Below are positions 17,028-23,237 of a DNA stretch of 23,237 nucleotides, piece after piece. Below the pieces are notes generated by a model. That model had not been told where the DNA came from and did not search any database. It saw only the letters and a program-made list of their open reading frames with translations. A program made the translations under genes and the position numbers. Position 1 is the stretch's first letter; each line of letters opens with the position of its first letter. The DNA is from DASXBJ01 sp036491755 (GTDB lineage Bacteria > Chloroflexota > Dormibacteria > Dormibacterales > Dormibacteraceae), in assembly GCA_036491755.1 (NCBI GenBank), contig DASXBJ010000114.1, forward strand, positions 1 to 23,237. Direction: 5' to 3'.

Positions 17028-17065
17028 CCCACGGGAACCGCGATCGGCCCCCCGCTTCCGGAAAC

Positions 17066-17095
17066 AAGAGAGCCCCGAGTCGGGGCTCTCTTTTT
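17066..17095 (-). terminator. Strong intrinsic terminator / attenuator between flp and cpaB
   Basis: A perfect 12-bp inverted repeat (17066-17077 with 17081-17092) with a 3-nt loop: on the minus strand the arms are AAGAGAGCCCCG and CGGGGCTCTCTT, followed by TTGTTTCC... on that strand and by TTTTT on the plus strand. It begins 26 nt after the flp stop. Because the assembly genes have no strong promoter of their own, partial read-through here would yield far more flp than cpaB-tadC mRNA. Confidence 0.85.
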
Positions 17096-17121
17096 GAAGG
17101 TGCTACTACGTTTGGTTCTCG

Positions 17122-17295
17122 TTAGCCGAGAGCGGCTACGACGTTCGAGAACACGTTCTTGATCTGGTTGCCCATCGTAAGAAGGATGACGATGACCACG
17201 ATAGAAACGAGGACGAGGATCAGAGCGTACTCAACCATGCCCTGGCCTTCCTGACGGGTCGTAAGGCTCCGAAGCTTCATGTAAAGGTTCAACAT
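17122..17295 (-). CDS. flp: Flp-type pilin (prepilin)
   Basis: A 57-residue prepilin, the major subunit of the Tad pilus. The basic leader MLNLYMKLRSLTTRQEG is followed by the Flp processing site: cleavage after Gly17 places Glu22 at mature position +5 and Tyr23 at +6 (QGMVEYALIL), as in the family. One hydrophobic helix (about 20-45) and a short polar tail NQIKNVFSNVVAALG complete a mature protein of about 40 residues. The frame stays open upstream, but ATG 17295 has a nearly ideal AAGGAGGTGA at 17303-17312. The required prepilin peptidase (TadV/CpaA) is not encoded in the window. High expression is expected from the promoter, ribosome-binding site and terminator around it. Confidence 0.95.
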   Translation of the reverse strand: MLNLYMKLRSLTTRQEGQGMVEYALILVLVSIVVIVILLTMGNQIKNVFSNVVAALG

Positions 17296-17322
17296 CTGCG
17301 ATTCACCTCCTTTTTCCTGGAC

Positions 17323-17380
17323 TACAGGTTTCTGTACTGCTTGACGGCGCCGGGGCCCGATACTTGCGGCCTTTGGCGCC
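17323..17380 (-). other. Structured 5' leader of flp mRNA
   Basis: The roughly 90-nt leader holds two potential hairpins. The first (17346-17380) pairs GGCGCC with GGCGCC and, inside it, GGCCG with CGG(G)CC around the loop CAAGTAT. The second (17323-17336) is TACAG-AAAC-CTGTA. Neither resembles the c-di-GMP riboswitch motifs I know. It could protect the abundant pilin mRNA or regulate its translation. Confidence 0.35.
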
Positions 17381-17393
17381 AATCGCGGCGCGG

Positions 17394-17423
17394 ATACTAC
17401 GCGGACGGCCCCGGGCTGGTCAA
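17394..17423 (-). promoter_or_regulatory. Putative flp promoter
   Basis: On the minus strand, TTGACC (17418-17423, five of six) and TAGTAT (17394-17399, four of six) are separated by 18 nt in the 192-nt divergent gap between flp and the methyltransferase gene. An AT-rich stretch (TTTTGTTTAATGAA) lies just upstream of the -35 box, like an UP element. This is the best two-box promoter in the window. Confidence 0.6.
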
Positions 17424-17487
17424 TTCATTAAACAAAACGGCTGCGAGGGCCAACCGGGTCGTTCCACTTGATACCGTTTGGCCCCGA

Positions 17488-18192
17488 ATGGCTCCTTCCG
17501 GCGTCGCTGAGCACGTGAACCGGGGCTCTGGCGCGTACTGGCGGGACCTGCTCCTGAGCCGCCTCCTCCCCGCTCTGTTCTTCAGCATCTTCCTCGCCCG
17601 GCAGCTCCTGTTCCTCAGTGGTGGGCTGCGATCGGTCAAGCAGCCGAGCGACTATCTCTTCGTCGCCCAGCAGGCGCTCGCCCTGGCCTACTTCACGATG
17701 CTTGTCGTCCTCTACACGACCCGCCTGCCGCAGCGCGGCACCGACCACCGCATGACTGTTGTCTTCATCGCCTTCACCGGGACCTTCTCGGCCATCGGGG
17801 CGAGCTTTCTGCCCGGCGGCGTCAGGCGAGAGGGCCTGGTGCTGATCGGCGACATCATCGCCACGGCTGGTTTGGCCTACTCCGTCTGGGGCCTGGCTTA
17901 CCTGCGCCGATCGTTCTCGATCATCCCCGAAGCCCGCCGCCTGGTCACCGGCGGCCCCTACTCGCTGAGCCGCCATCCCGTCTACCTGGGCGAGATCGCC
18001 ACCGCGGTCGGGGTCAACCTCGCCACCGCCGGCTGGCTGGGGGCCCTGGCCGTCCTTTACTTCATCGGCTGCGAGCTGCTGCGAATTCGCTGGGAGGAGG
18101 GCGTGCTCAGCAAGGCCTTTCCGGACGACTACCCCGGCTATGCGCGGCGAGTGTCGCGTTACTTTCCCAATCCGCTGAAGGCTGCGAGGTAG
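17488..18192 (+). CDS. PEMT/ICMT-like integral membrane methyltransferase
   Basis: About 234 residues with five or so membrane segments. The C-terminal half carries the isoprenylcysteine carboxyl methyltransferase / phospholipid methyltransferase signature: RSFSIIPEARRLVTGGPY, then SRHPVYLGE (about 161-169), and WEEGVLSKAF...YPGYARRVSRYFP near the end, which bind S-adenosylmethionine. In bacteria such enzymes methylate lipids or small isoprenoid or polar head groups; the substrate here cannot be told. I chose ATG 17488 because upstream codons show no family similarity; GTG 17515 is an alternative. No Shine-Dalgarno sequence is visible; TACCGT lies 10 nt before the ATG, so the leader may be very short. 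Its stop overlaps the next gene's start by 1 nt. Confidence 0.85.
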   Translation: MAPSGVAEHVNRGSGAYWRDLLLSRLLPALFFSIFLARQLLFLSGGLRSVKQPSDYLFVAQQALALAYFTMLVVLYTTRLPQRGTDHRMTVVFIAFTGTFSAIGASFLPGGVRREGLVLIGDIIATAGLAYSVWGLAYLRRSFSIIPEARRLVTGGPYSLSRHPVYLGEIATAVGVNLATAGWLGALAVLYFIGCELLRIRWEEGVLSKAFPDDYPGYARRVSRYFPNPLKAAR

Positions 18193-19682
18193 TGGCGCCG
18201 CGGCGGCTGGTCGAGCGCCTGAGCGCGCGAACGCTGCTCGTTGGCGGGGTGCTGATCGTCATCCTCTCCCTGTTCATCTCCGGCGAGCAGGACCCCGACT
18301 TCTGGTGGCACCTCCGGATCGGGCGCTGGATGGTCGACAACGGACGTCTACCGGCGACGGACATCTTCACCTTCACGGTGCCGAACCACGTCTGGACCGA
18401 TCACGAGTACCTCACCGAGATCCTGATGTGGCTGACCTACAGCACCTTCGGGATCACCGTCCTATGCATCGCATTCGGACTCATCACCTGGGCCGGCTTC
18501 TGGCTCATGTACCGACAGGTGCGCAAGCAGCCGTTCGTCATCGTGGGGACCGGCCTGGCGATCGGGGCTATCGCGGGATCTCCGATCTGGGGTCCGCGCG
18601 CGCAGATGATCACGTTCGCCCTCAGCTGCCTGCAGCTCTACTGGCTGCAGGGATACCTCAGCGGACGCAGCCGCGCCCTCACCTATTTCCCGCTCGTGAT
18701 GATCCTATGGGCCAACCTGCATGGCGGGTGGGTGATCGGTTTCGTATGGCTCGGCGTCGCCCTCATTGCGGAGGTTGTCGGCTGGGCCTGGGATCGCTCC
18801 AACCCGGCGCACCGCATGCATGTGCGCTTCCTGCTCATCATCACGGCGGCTTCCGCCGTCGCGGTGGCCGCCACGCCACATTTCCTCAGCCTGTACCCGT
18901 ACCCGTTTCAGACCGAGGGCAGCATCGCCCAGCAGAAGCTCATCGTCGAATGGTTCTCGCCGGACTTCCACCAGGTCTACCTGCGGCCGTTCGAGGCGAT
19001 GTTCTTCCTGCTCATCGCGGGGTTTGCCTTCCGGCGCCCGACCCTGTACGAGTTCCTGCTCACCCTTCTGGCCCTGGGCCTGGCGCTGCAGTCCGTGCGC
19101 AACGTGGCCCTGTTCGTCGCCGCCACCACACCGGTGCTGATCAACACGTATTCGGAGATCTGGAAGGAGGTCGCGCAGTCGCGAAAGTGGACCCTGACCC
19201 TGCCTCCACGACCGCTCTTCGCCGCCATCACCGCGATCATGCTGCTGGTCATTGCAGGCACGACCGCGCTCCACATCTCGGGCTCGATCAGCCCGTCGGC
19301 GCAGCGCAACCTCGACGCGACCACCTACCCCGTCGCCGCCGCCGACTGGCTCGCCGCGCATCCCGAGGTTGGGACGCGGATGTACAACCAGTACGGCTGG
19401 GGCGGATATCTCGCCGACCGGTTCTATCCCGAAGCCAACCGCAGGGTGTTCATCTTCGGCGAGGCAGCTCTCATGGGAGACCCGCTGCTGAACGAGTACG
19501 AGGACGTGCAGACCCTTCGCCCCGACTGGCAGCAGGTGCTGGACAGCTCGAAGGTCGACTACATCGTCTACAACAGGGGCGAGGCCCTGGCCAACGTGCT
19601 CGCGACGGAACCTGGCTGGAAGCTCGTCTACGAGGATTCAGTCGCGGTGATCTTTGTCAGGACGGCATCCCTCTCCTCTTAG
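18192..19682 (+). CDS. Polytopic membrane protein, GT-C-glycosyltransferase-like
   Basis: A 496-residue protein with a first helix at about 14-30, an extracytoplasmic loop carrying the acidic motif GEQDPDFWWHLRIG (DPD at about 34-36), about nine further hydrophobic segments including WANLHGGWVIGF, and a soluble C-terminal part of about 120 residues (from HPEVGTRMYNQYGWGGYL to the end). An acidic motif in the first outer loop plus many helices and a C-terminal globular domain is the plan of GT-C enzymes that use lipid-linked sugars. The specific family is not recognised, so enzyme activity is inference. The GTG start shares one base with the preceding TAG stop, so the two genes are translationally coupled. 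It ends overlapping a convergent gene by 4 nt. Confidence 0.75.
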   Translation: MAPRRLVERLSARTLLVGGVLIVILSLFISGEQDPDFWWHLRIGRWMVDNGRLPATDIFTFTVPNHVWTDHEYLTEILMWLTYSTFGITVLCIAFGLITWAGFWLMYRQVRKQPFVIVGTGLAIGAIAGSPIWGPRAQMITFALSCLQLYWLQGYLSGRSRALTYFPLVMILWANLHGGWVIGFVWLGVALIAEVVGWAWDRSNPAHRMHVRFLLIITAASAVAVAATPHFLSLYPYPFQTEGSIAQQKLIVEWFSPDFHQVYLRPFEAMFFLLIAGFAFRRPTLYEFLLTLLALGLALQSVRNVALFVAATTPVLINTYSEIWKEVAQSRKWTLTLPPRPLFAAITAIMLLVIAGTTALHISGSISPSAQRNLDATTYPVAAADWLAAHPEVGTRMYNQYGWGGYLADRFYPEANRRVFIFGEAALMGDPLLNEYEDVQTLRPDWQQVLDSSKVDYIVYNRGEALANVLATEPGWKLVYEDSVAVIFVRTASLSS

Positions 19683-21313
19683 GGGGCGCTGGGCCCTGAA
19701 CCCGCAGACACCCTCCAGATTTTGAAGTTCGGCGTGTCGTAGGCCGGCACGCCCAGGCTCGCCGGGGGCGGCGTTGGGAGGTCTGCCGTCCACACGACGT
19801 ACCGGATCTGGTTTTCCTGGATGAACTGAGCGAGGTCAGCCTTGCCCGTGAGCACGTTCAAGGCGATCTGGGTCTTCTTCAGGTAGTCGAAGGTCTCGTC
19901 GTAGTGACCGACATACACGGTGTCGGGGCTGTAGGCCGGTACGTACAGCCCGACCCCCGGCATGCAGAGGACGCGCCCCTGGGGCTGCGCGCCCAGCCAG
20001 GTCAGCCCGGAGTACTCGGCGGAGGTGACGGTGTACTGGCCGTGCGCCGCCACCGCCAGCGGCGCCAGCACCAGGAACGCGCTGCCGATCGCGGCGAAGG
20101 CGACGTACGAGAAGGGAATCAGCCTGCGGGCGCGCGCACTCCGCAACCTGGGCACGATCTCCTCGAACATGCCCCGCGCCGCAAGCACCACGAGCGGCAA
20201 ATACAGCCCGTCCAGGAAGCGGCGGCGCAGATCGCCCGCGGGATTCGGGAGGTAAAGGATCGCGGCGAGCAAGGCGATCCAGCCGACCAGGAAGAGGTCC
20301 TCCCGAGTCCGGCGCCGTAGTGCGCCAGGCAGGCCGACTGCGGCCAGGAGAAGCTGGGGCGCGATGGCGAAGAACAGGCTGATCGTCTCAGGGGGCAGCG
20401 CGTTCTTGGAGTGAAAAGTCCAGCGCTGCACCTCCGGGTTGCCGATGAACGCCACATACGAATAAAGGATGTAGGGCGCGGGGATCGCGAACGCCAGCGC
20501 CGCCACGACCCATCCTCGACGCGGCGCTGGCCTCAGAACCAGGGCCACGGCGGTCGCCCCGCCCATCAGGATCGGCATCTGCGGGTGGATCGAGGCCTGG
20601 CCGAGCCAGGCCGCCCCCGCCACGACCGCCAGGACGAGACTTCCGCGCTCGATCGCCTTCAAGGTGCAGGCGACCCCAACGGCGGCGAAGACGCCGGACC
20701 ACGCGAAGTGGGGCAGCGCAAGCACGGAGTAGAAGGCGGTCAGCTCCGGCATGCGCCAGTCGAGCGTGTCGGTCTGGTGGCCGAAGATGACCGGCTGGCC
20801 CAGGGCCTGGATGACGTAGCCCATGCCCAGGCCGACGGCGCAAAAGAAGAAGGCGAACTTCTGGGCCGAGCGGTCGGCGATGAAGTGCCGGATGAAGAGC
20901 CAGGCGCCGCCCATCAAGGCGAAGGCGGCGCCGACGCGCGCGAGGTGGAACACGACGATGAGCGGCAGGTTCAGCAGCGCCGCCAGGTGGCCGAGGACGA
21001 TCCAGAACAGGAACAGGTAGGCGGCGGGGCTCGACTCGGTGGTGTAGCGGTTCTGCCACGCCCACGACCCCTCCCACCCCTGCCGCATCTTGGCCAGATA
21101 CGTGTTGGCGTCGTCGCCGAGGTAGAAAAAGCCCATGAAGACGTGGCCCGGTTGCTGCACCGCGTACGCGAACAGATAGGGAACGGCCGTCACGATCGCG
21201 AGGGCGAGCCCGGTGAGGAGCGGGATGCGCCATTCGGCCATCCGCATCTGCCAACCGACCTCCCTCTCCCTGGCCGGCTCCCCGAAGGGGACAGGGAACG
21301 CAGCCTCCTTCAT
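19679..21313 (-). CDS. Polytopic membrane protein, GT-C-glycosyltransferase-like
   Basis: About 544 residues with ten or more membrane helices. The first outer loop has FFYLGDDANTYLAKMRQGW, where the DD pair occupies the position of the GT-C acidic motif. The C-terminal part is a soluble domain (from about SAEYSGLTWLGAQPQGRV) ending in a KIWRVS strand, similar in plan to the convergent 496-residue protein. I chose ATG 21313 because it overlaps the upstream gene's TGA as ATGA; ATG 21247, 10-12 nt after GGGAGG and just before the first helix, is also plausible. Directly downstream of a DPM1-like enzyme, it is a candidate user of the polyprenyl-phosphate sugar made by that enzyme. Activity is not demonstrated by sequence. 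Confidence 0.75.
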   Translation of the reverse strand: MKEAAFPVPFGEPAREREVGWQMRMAEWRIPLLTGLALAIVTAVPYLFAYAVQQPGHVFMGFFYLGDDANTYLAKMRQGWEGSWAWQNRYTTESSPAAYLFLFWIVLGHLAALLNLPLIVVFHLARVGAAFALMGGAWLFIRHFIADRSAQKFAFFFCAVGLGMGYVIQALGQPVIFGHQTDTLDWRMPELTAFYSVLALPHFAWSGVFAAVGVACTLKAIERGSLVLAVVAGAAWLGQASIHPQMPILMGGATAVALVLRPAPRRGWVVAALAFAIPAPYILYSYVAFIGNPEVQRWTFHSKNALPPETISLFFAIAPQLLLAAVGLPGALRRRTREDLFLVGWIALLAAILYLPNPAGDLRRRFLDGLYLPLVVLAARGMFEEIVPRLRSARARRLIPFSYVAFAAIGSAFLVLAPLAVAAHGQYTVTSAEYSGLTWLGAQPQGRVLCMPGVGLYVPAYSPDTVYVGHYDETFDYLKKTQIALNVLTGKADLAQFIQENQIRYVVWTADLPTPPPASLGVPAYDTPNFKIWRVSAGSGPSAP

Positions 21314-22047
21314 CTGCTTCTGCTCAGGCGGAGGACCGTCCACAGAGCGCGGCGGATCTCACCCTGCGAGACCTTGGAAGCTCCGGCGACGCGGTCCTCG
21401 AAACGGATCGGCACCTCGACGATCGGGTAGCCGAGGCGCTTGGTTCGATGCACCATCTCGATCTGGAAGGAGTATCCCTGAGAGACCACCTCGTCGAGCC
21501 CGATCTGCGCCAGCAGATCTCGCGTGTAGCAGCGGTAACCCGAGGTGCAGTCATGGGTGCGCAGGCCAAGCAGCACCCGGCAGTACACGTTGGCGGCCCA
21601 GGAGAGAACCCAGCGATGGGCGGGCCAGCCCACGATCTCGCCACCGCGGATGTAGCGCGAGCCGATGGCCAATCCGCCGCATCCACGCGCCGCGGCGACT
21701 ATGGCCTCGAGGTCCTGAGGGCGGTGCGATCCGTCCGCGTCCATCTCGACGAACAGCGCGGAGCCTTCAGCAAGCCCGACTCGAAAGGCATCCTCATACG
21801 CGCTGCCGAGACCAAGCTTGCGCTCGCGATGGAGCACTCGGACGCCCGGGTCCGCCGCCGCCAGCCTGTCGGCGAGATCACCGGTCCCGTCCGGCGAGGC
21901 GTCGTCGACGATGAGGACGTCGGGGCCCAGGCGCCGCACGCCGGCCACCACCTGCTCGAGGTTGGAAAGCTCGTTGTATGTCGGCAGGACGACCAGCACG
22001 TCGGTGGGCGCGGAGGTGCGCGGCGCCAGTCGCGACGCTCCGCTCAC
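21310..22047 (-). CDS. GT2 glycosyltransferase, dolichyl-phosphate mannosyltransferase (DPM1)-like
   Basis: A 245-residue soluble GT-A enzyme expected to move a sugar from a nucleotide donor to a polyprenyl phosphate at the inner membrane face. Motifs: LPTYNE at 21-26, DDASPDGT at 48-55, the metal-binding DADGSH at 103-108, DCTSGYRCY at 166-174, and a C-terminal SKVSQGEI. The last two are typical of DPM1-type polyprenol monophosphomannose synthases. It lacks the C-terminal membrane helices of some bacterial homologues. The frame is open far upstream, but the GTG at 22047 overlaps the previous TGA as GTGA and gives the correct N-terminus. It overlaps the next gene as ATGA. Confidence 0.88.
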   Translation of the reverse strand: MSGASRLAPRTSAPTDVLVVLPTYNELSNLEQVVAGVRRLGPDVLIVDDASPDGTGDLADRLAAADPGVRVLHRERKLGLGSAYEDAFRVGLAEGSALFVEMDADGSHRPQDLEAIVAAARGCGGLAIGSRYIRGGEIVGWPAHRWVLSWAANVYCRVLLGLRTHDCTSGYRCYTRDLLAQIGLDEVVSQGYSFQIEMVHRTKRLGYPIVEVPIRFEDRVAGASKVSQGEIRRALWTVLRLSRSR

Positions 22048-22760
22048 GCTTGGAACCTGACCCGGAGAACGTGCTTGAACATGTCGTACGAGCTGCGCCA
22101 GGCGCTGACCGTCGTCGGCGCGGAGTTGCGCCATACCACCGGGACCTCGGCAATCTTCACCCCCAGCTTGCGAGCGCGATACAGCACCTCCGGGTCGTAG
22201 CCGAACCCGTCGGTGCTGAGCCGGGCGAACGCATCCCTGGCGATATCGGCTCGAAAGAGCTTGAAGCCGCACTGGGTATCCCAAATGCCTGGAAGCAGCA
22301 CGGCCTGGACCAGGATGTTGAAGGCCTTGCCCATCAGAACGCGGTACACCGGCTGTGAGACCTCGACGCGAGACCCCTTCACCGCGCGGCTGGCGATCGC
22401 CACGCCGGCTCCGGAGTCGATGGCTCTCTGGAGCGAAGCAAGCTCTTCGATCGGCGTCGAAAGGTCGGCGTCGGTGACCAGGACCTCGGCCCCCACCGCG
22501 GCCGCGACCCCCACGGCCAGGGCGCGACCCTTGCCGCGGTTCTGCGGCAGCGACTCGACACGCACGGCTGGATGATGGGCGGCGGCCTCGTCCATGATCC
22601 GCCGGGTGCCGTCGGCGCTGCCATCGTCGACCAGGATCAGCTCGTACGACGTCCCACTGCCGTCCAGGTATCGCACGATCTGCTCGATCGTGCGCGGCAG
22701 CCTCCGCTCTTCGTTGTAGCAGGGGACGACGACGCTGAGGGCCGGGATGCCGCTAGCCAC
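22044..22760 (-). CDS. GT2 glycosyltransferase, dolichyl-phosphate glucosyltransferase (Alg5)-like
   Basis: A 238-residue GT-A enzyme. Motifs: VVPCYNEE at 11-18, DDGSADGT at 45-52, NRGKGRAL at 74-81, DADLSTP at 97-103, DTQCGFKLF at 151-159 and FGYDPEVLYRARKLG around 176-190. RGKG, DADLSTP and DTQCGFKLF are characteristic of the Alg5/polyprenyl-phosphate glucose synthase group. I chose GTG 22760, 11 nt after the previous stop with AGGA upstream; starting at ATG 22865 would overlap the upstream gene by about 94 nt with no family similarity. It is coupled to the DPM1-like gene by a 4-nt overlap, so two different lipid-linked sugars may be made together. Confidence 0.88.
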   Translation of the reverse strand: MASGIPALSVVVPCYNEERRLPRTIEQIVRYLDGSGTSYELILVDDGSADGTRRIMDEAAAHHPAVRVESLPQNRGKGRALAVGVAAAVGAEVLVTDADLSTPIEELASLQRAIDSGAGVAIASRAVKGSRVEVSQPVYRVLMGKAFNILVQAVLLPGIWDTQCGFKLFRADIARDAFARLSTDGFGYDPEVLYRARKLGVKIAEVPVVWRNSAPTTVSAWRSSYDMFKHVLRVRFQA

Positions 22761-22771
22761 GGCTCGCCATC

Positions 22772-23237
22772 CTACTTGGGTGAGAGCAACACCCTGGCCG
22801 CGTAAGCCGGGAGGACCGCCATGCGCCGGATCCGCCAGGGCTGGCGAATGAGCCGGTGCAACCACTCGAGGCCGGCGCGGCGCATCCAGGCGGGAGCCCG
22901 AGGGACGCGGCCGGTCAGATAATCAAACGCACCGCCGACGCCGATGGCGACCGCAACATCCAGCTGGTCCTTGAGGCGGTCAATCCAGAGCTCCTGCTTC
23001 GGCGCCCCGAACGCGACCAGCAGCACCCGGGTCCCGTGTTCGCCGATGACCGTGAGCGTCTCGGCGTCCGCAGCCGGGTCGGGCGAGCCGGAGTAGGACC
23101 CCACGCGGAGCTTCGGGTGGCTCGAGCGCAGGTCGGCGGCGAGCTCGTGGGCGACGCCCGGCGCGGCGCCGAGCAGGAACAGCCCGAAGTCGCGCCTCTC
23201 GCACATCGCCGCGATTTGGGGCACCATGTCGGTACCC
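22772..23237 (-). CDS. WecG/TagA/CpsF family glycosyltransferase, N-terminus beyond window
   Basis: About 155 C-terminal codons of a roughly 240-residue GT26 enzyme. The visible part begins with GTDMVPQI, matching the family's G-[ST]-D motif, continues with FLLGAAPGVAHELAADL, and has the hallmark VAFGAPKQELWI followed by GVGGAFDYLTGRVPRAP. Members transfer N-acetylmannosaminuronic acid, N-acetylmannosamine or similar sugars to a lipid-diphosphate-linked N-acetylglucosamine in enterobacterial common antigen, teichoic acid linkage units or capsule synthesis. The frame is open to the window edge, so the true start lies past 23237. It is first in a minus-strand run of four envelope glycosylation genes. 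Confidence 0.88.
   Translation of the reverse strand, partial: GTDMVPQIAAMCERRDFGLFLLGAAPGVAHELAADLRSSHPKLRVGSYSGSPDPAADAETLTVIGEHGTRVLLVAFGAPKQELWIDRLKDQLDVAVAIGVGGAFDYLTGRVPRAPAWMRRAGLEWLHRLIRQPWRIRRMAVLPAYAARVLLSPK

Noticed and set aside
17341..17369. Plus-strand promoter TTGACG ... TACTTG for the methyltransferase gene
   Set aside because: The spacer is only 14 nt and the -10 match is poor.
17296..17390. c-di-GMP riboswitch upstream of flp
   Set aside because: I looked for the GEMM aptamer core and tetraloop-receptor pattern and did not find it; only generic hairpins are present.
22048..22284. N-terminal extension of the DPM1-like enzyme to ATG 22284
   Set aside because: The extra 79 residues overlap the Alg5-like gene in another frame. 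The GTG at 22047 forms a standard 4-nt overlap and gives the family's N-terminus.

Overview
This window is a GC-rich, gene-dense bacterial chromosome segment carrying about 20 protein genes and one tRNA gene, almost all on the minus strand. It has no IS element, phage gene, rRNA gene or CRISPR array. The gene set suggests a single-membrane (monoderm) member of the Terrabacteria, most likely the Chloroflexota / Dormibacterota neighbourhood. Supporting points are a Tad pilus without a secretin, a long-form hibernation factor, a SecA with an insertion I associate with Chloroflexota, several apparently leaderless promoters, and DPM1/Alg5-like polyprenyl-phosphate sugar enzymes. This placement is inference; no taxonomic marker was searched.

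Region 1 (114-11198, minus strand) is a housekeeping block. Read in the direction of transcription it runs: DUF192 protein, comF, a stand-alone CpaF ATPase, hpf, secA, prfB with an intact programmed +1 frameshift, ftsE, ftsX, an M23 peptidase with a coiled coil, an S41 processing protease, and tRNA-Val(UAC). FtsEX and the M23 enzyme form a coherent divisome module in which the ABC-type complex is expected to gate cell-wall cleavage.

Region 2 (11223-17295) has one plus-strand alpha/beta hydrolase, divergent from the DUF192 gene. It is followed by a minus-strand Tad (Flp pilus) operon: flp, cpaB, cpaF/tadA, tadB, tadC, with a DUF421 membrane protein at the end. A strong promoter, a structured leader, a near-perfect Shine-Dalgarno sequence and a 12-bp terminator just after flp suggest that pilin is made in large excess over the assembly machinery. 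The window has no tadZ, tadE/F, tadV or secretin gene.

Region 3 (17488-23237) is a membrane and glycosylation cassette. On the plus strand a PEMT/ICMT-like methyltransferase overlaps a polytopic membrane protein. On the minus strand, in transcription order, come a WecG/TagA-type transferase (cut by the window edge), an Alg5-like GT2, a DPM1-like GT2, and a second polytopic GT-C-like protein. The three upstream genes of that run are joined by 4-nt overlaps or an 11-nt gap. The likely logic is that the GT2 enzymes charge a polyprenyl phosphate with sugar, and GT-C-type enzymes use the lipid-linked sugar outside the membrane. The acceptor is unknown; the neighbouring pilus is one possibility.

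The items most worth following are: the recurrent TAnnnT-N6-start arrangement in front of four genes; the second CpaF beside comF; the minimal Tad locus with its flp attenuator; and the FtsEX-linked M23 enzyme, which keeps its zinc ligands unlike EnvC.
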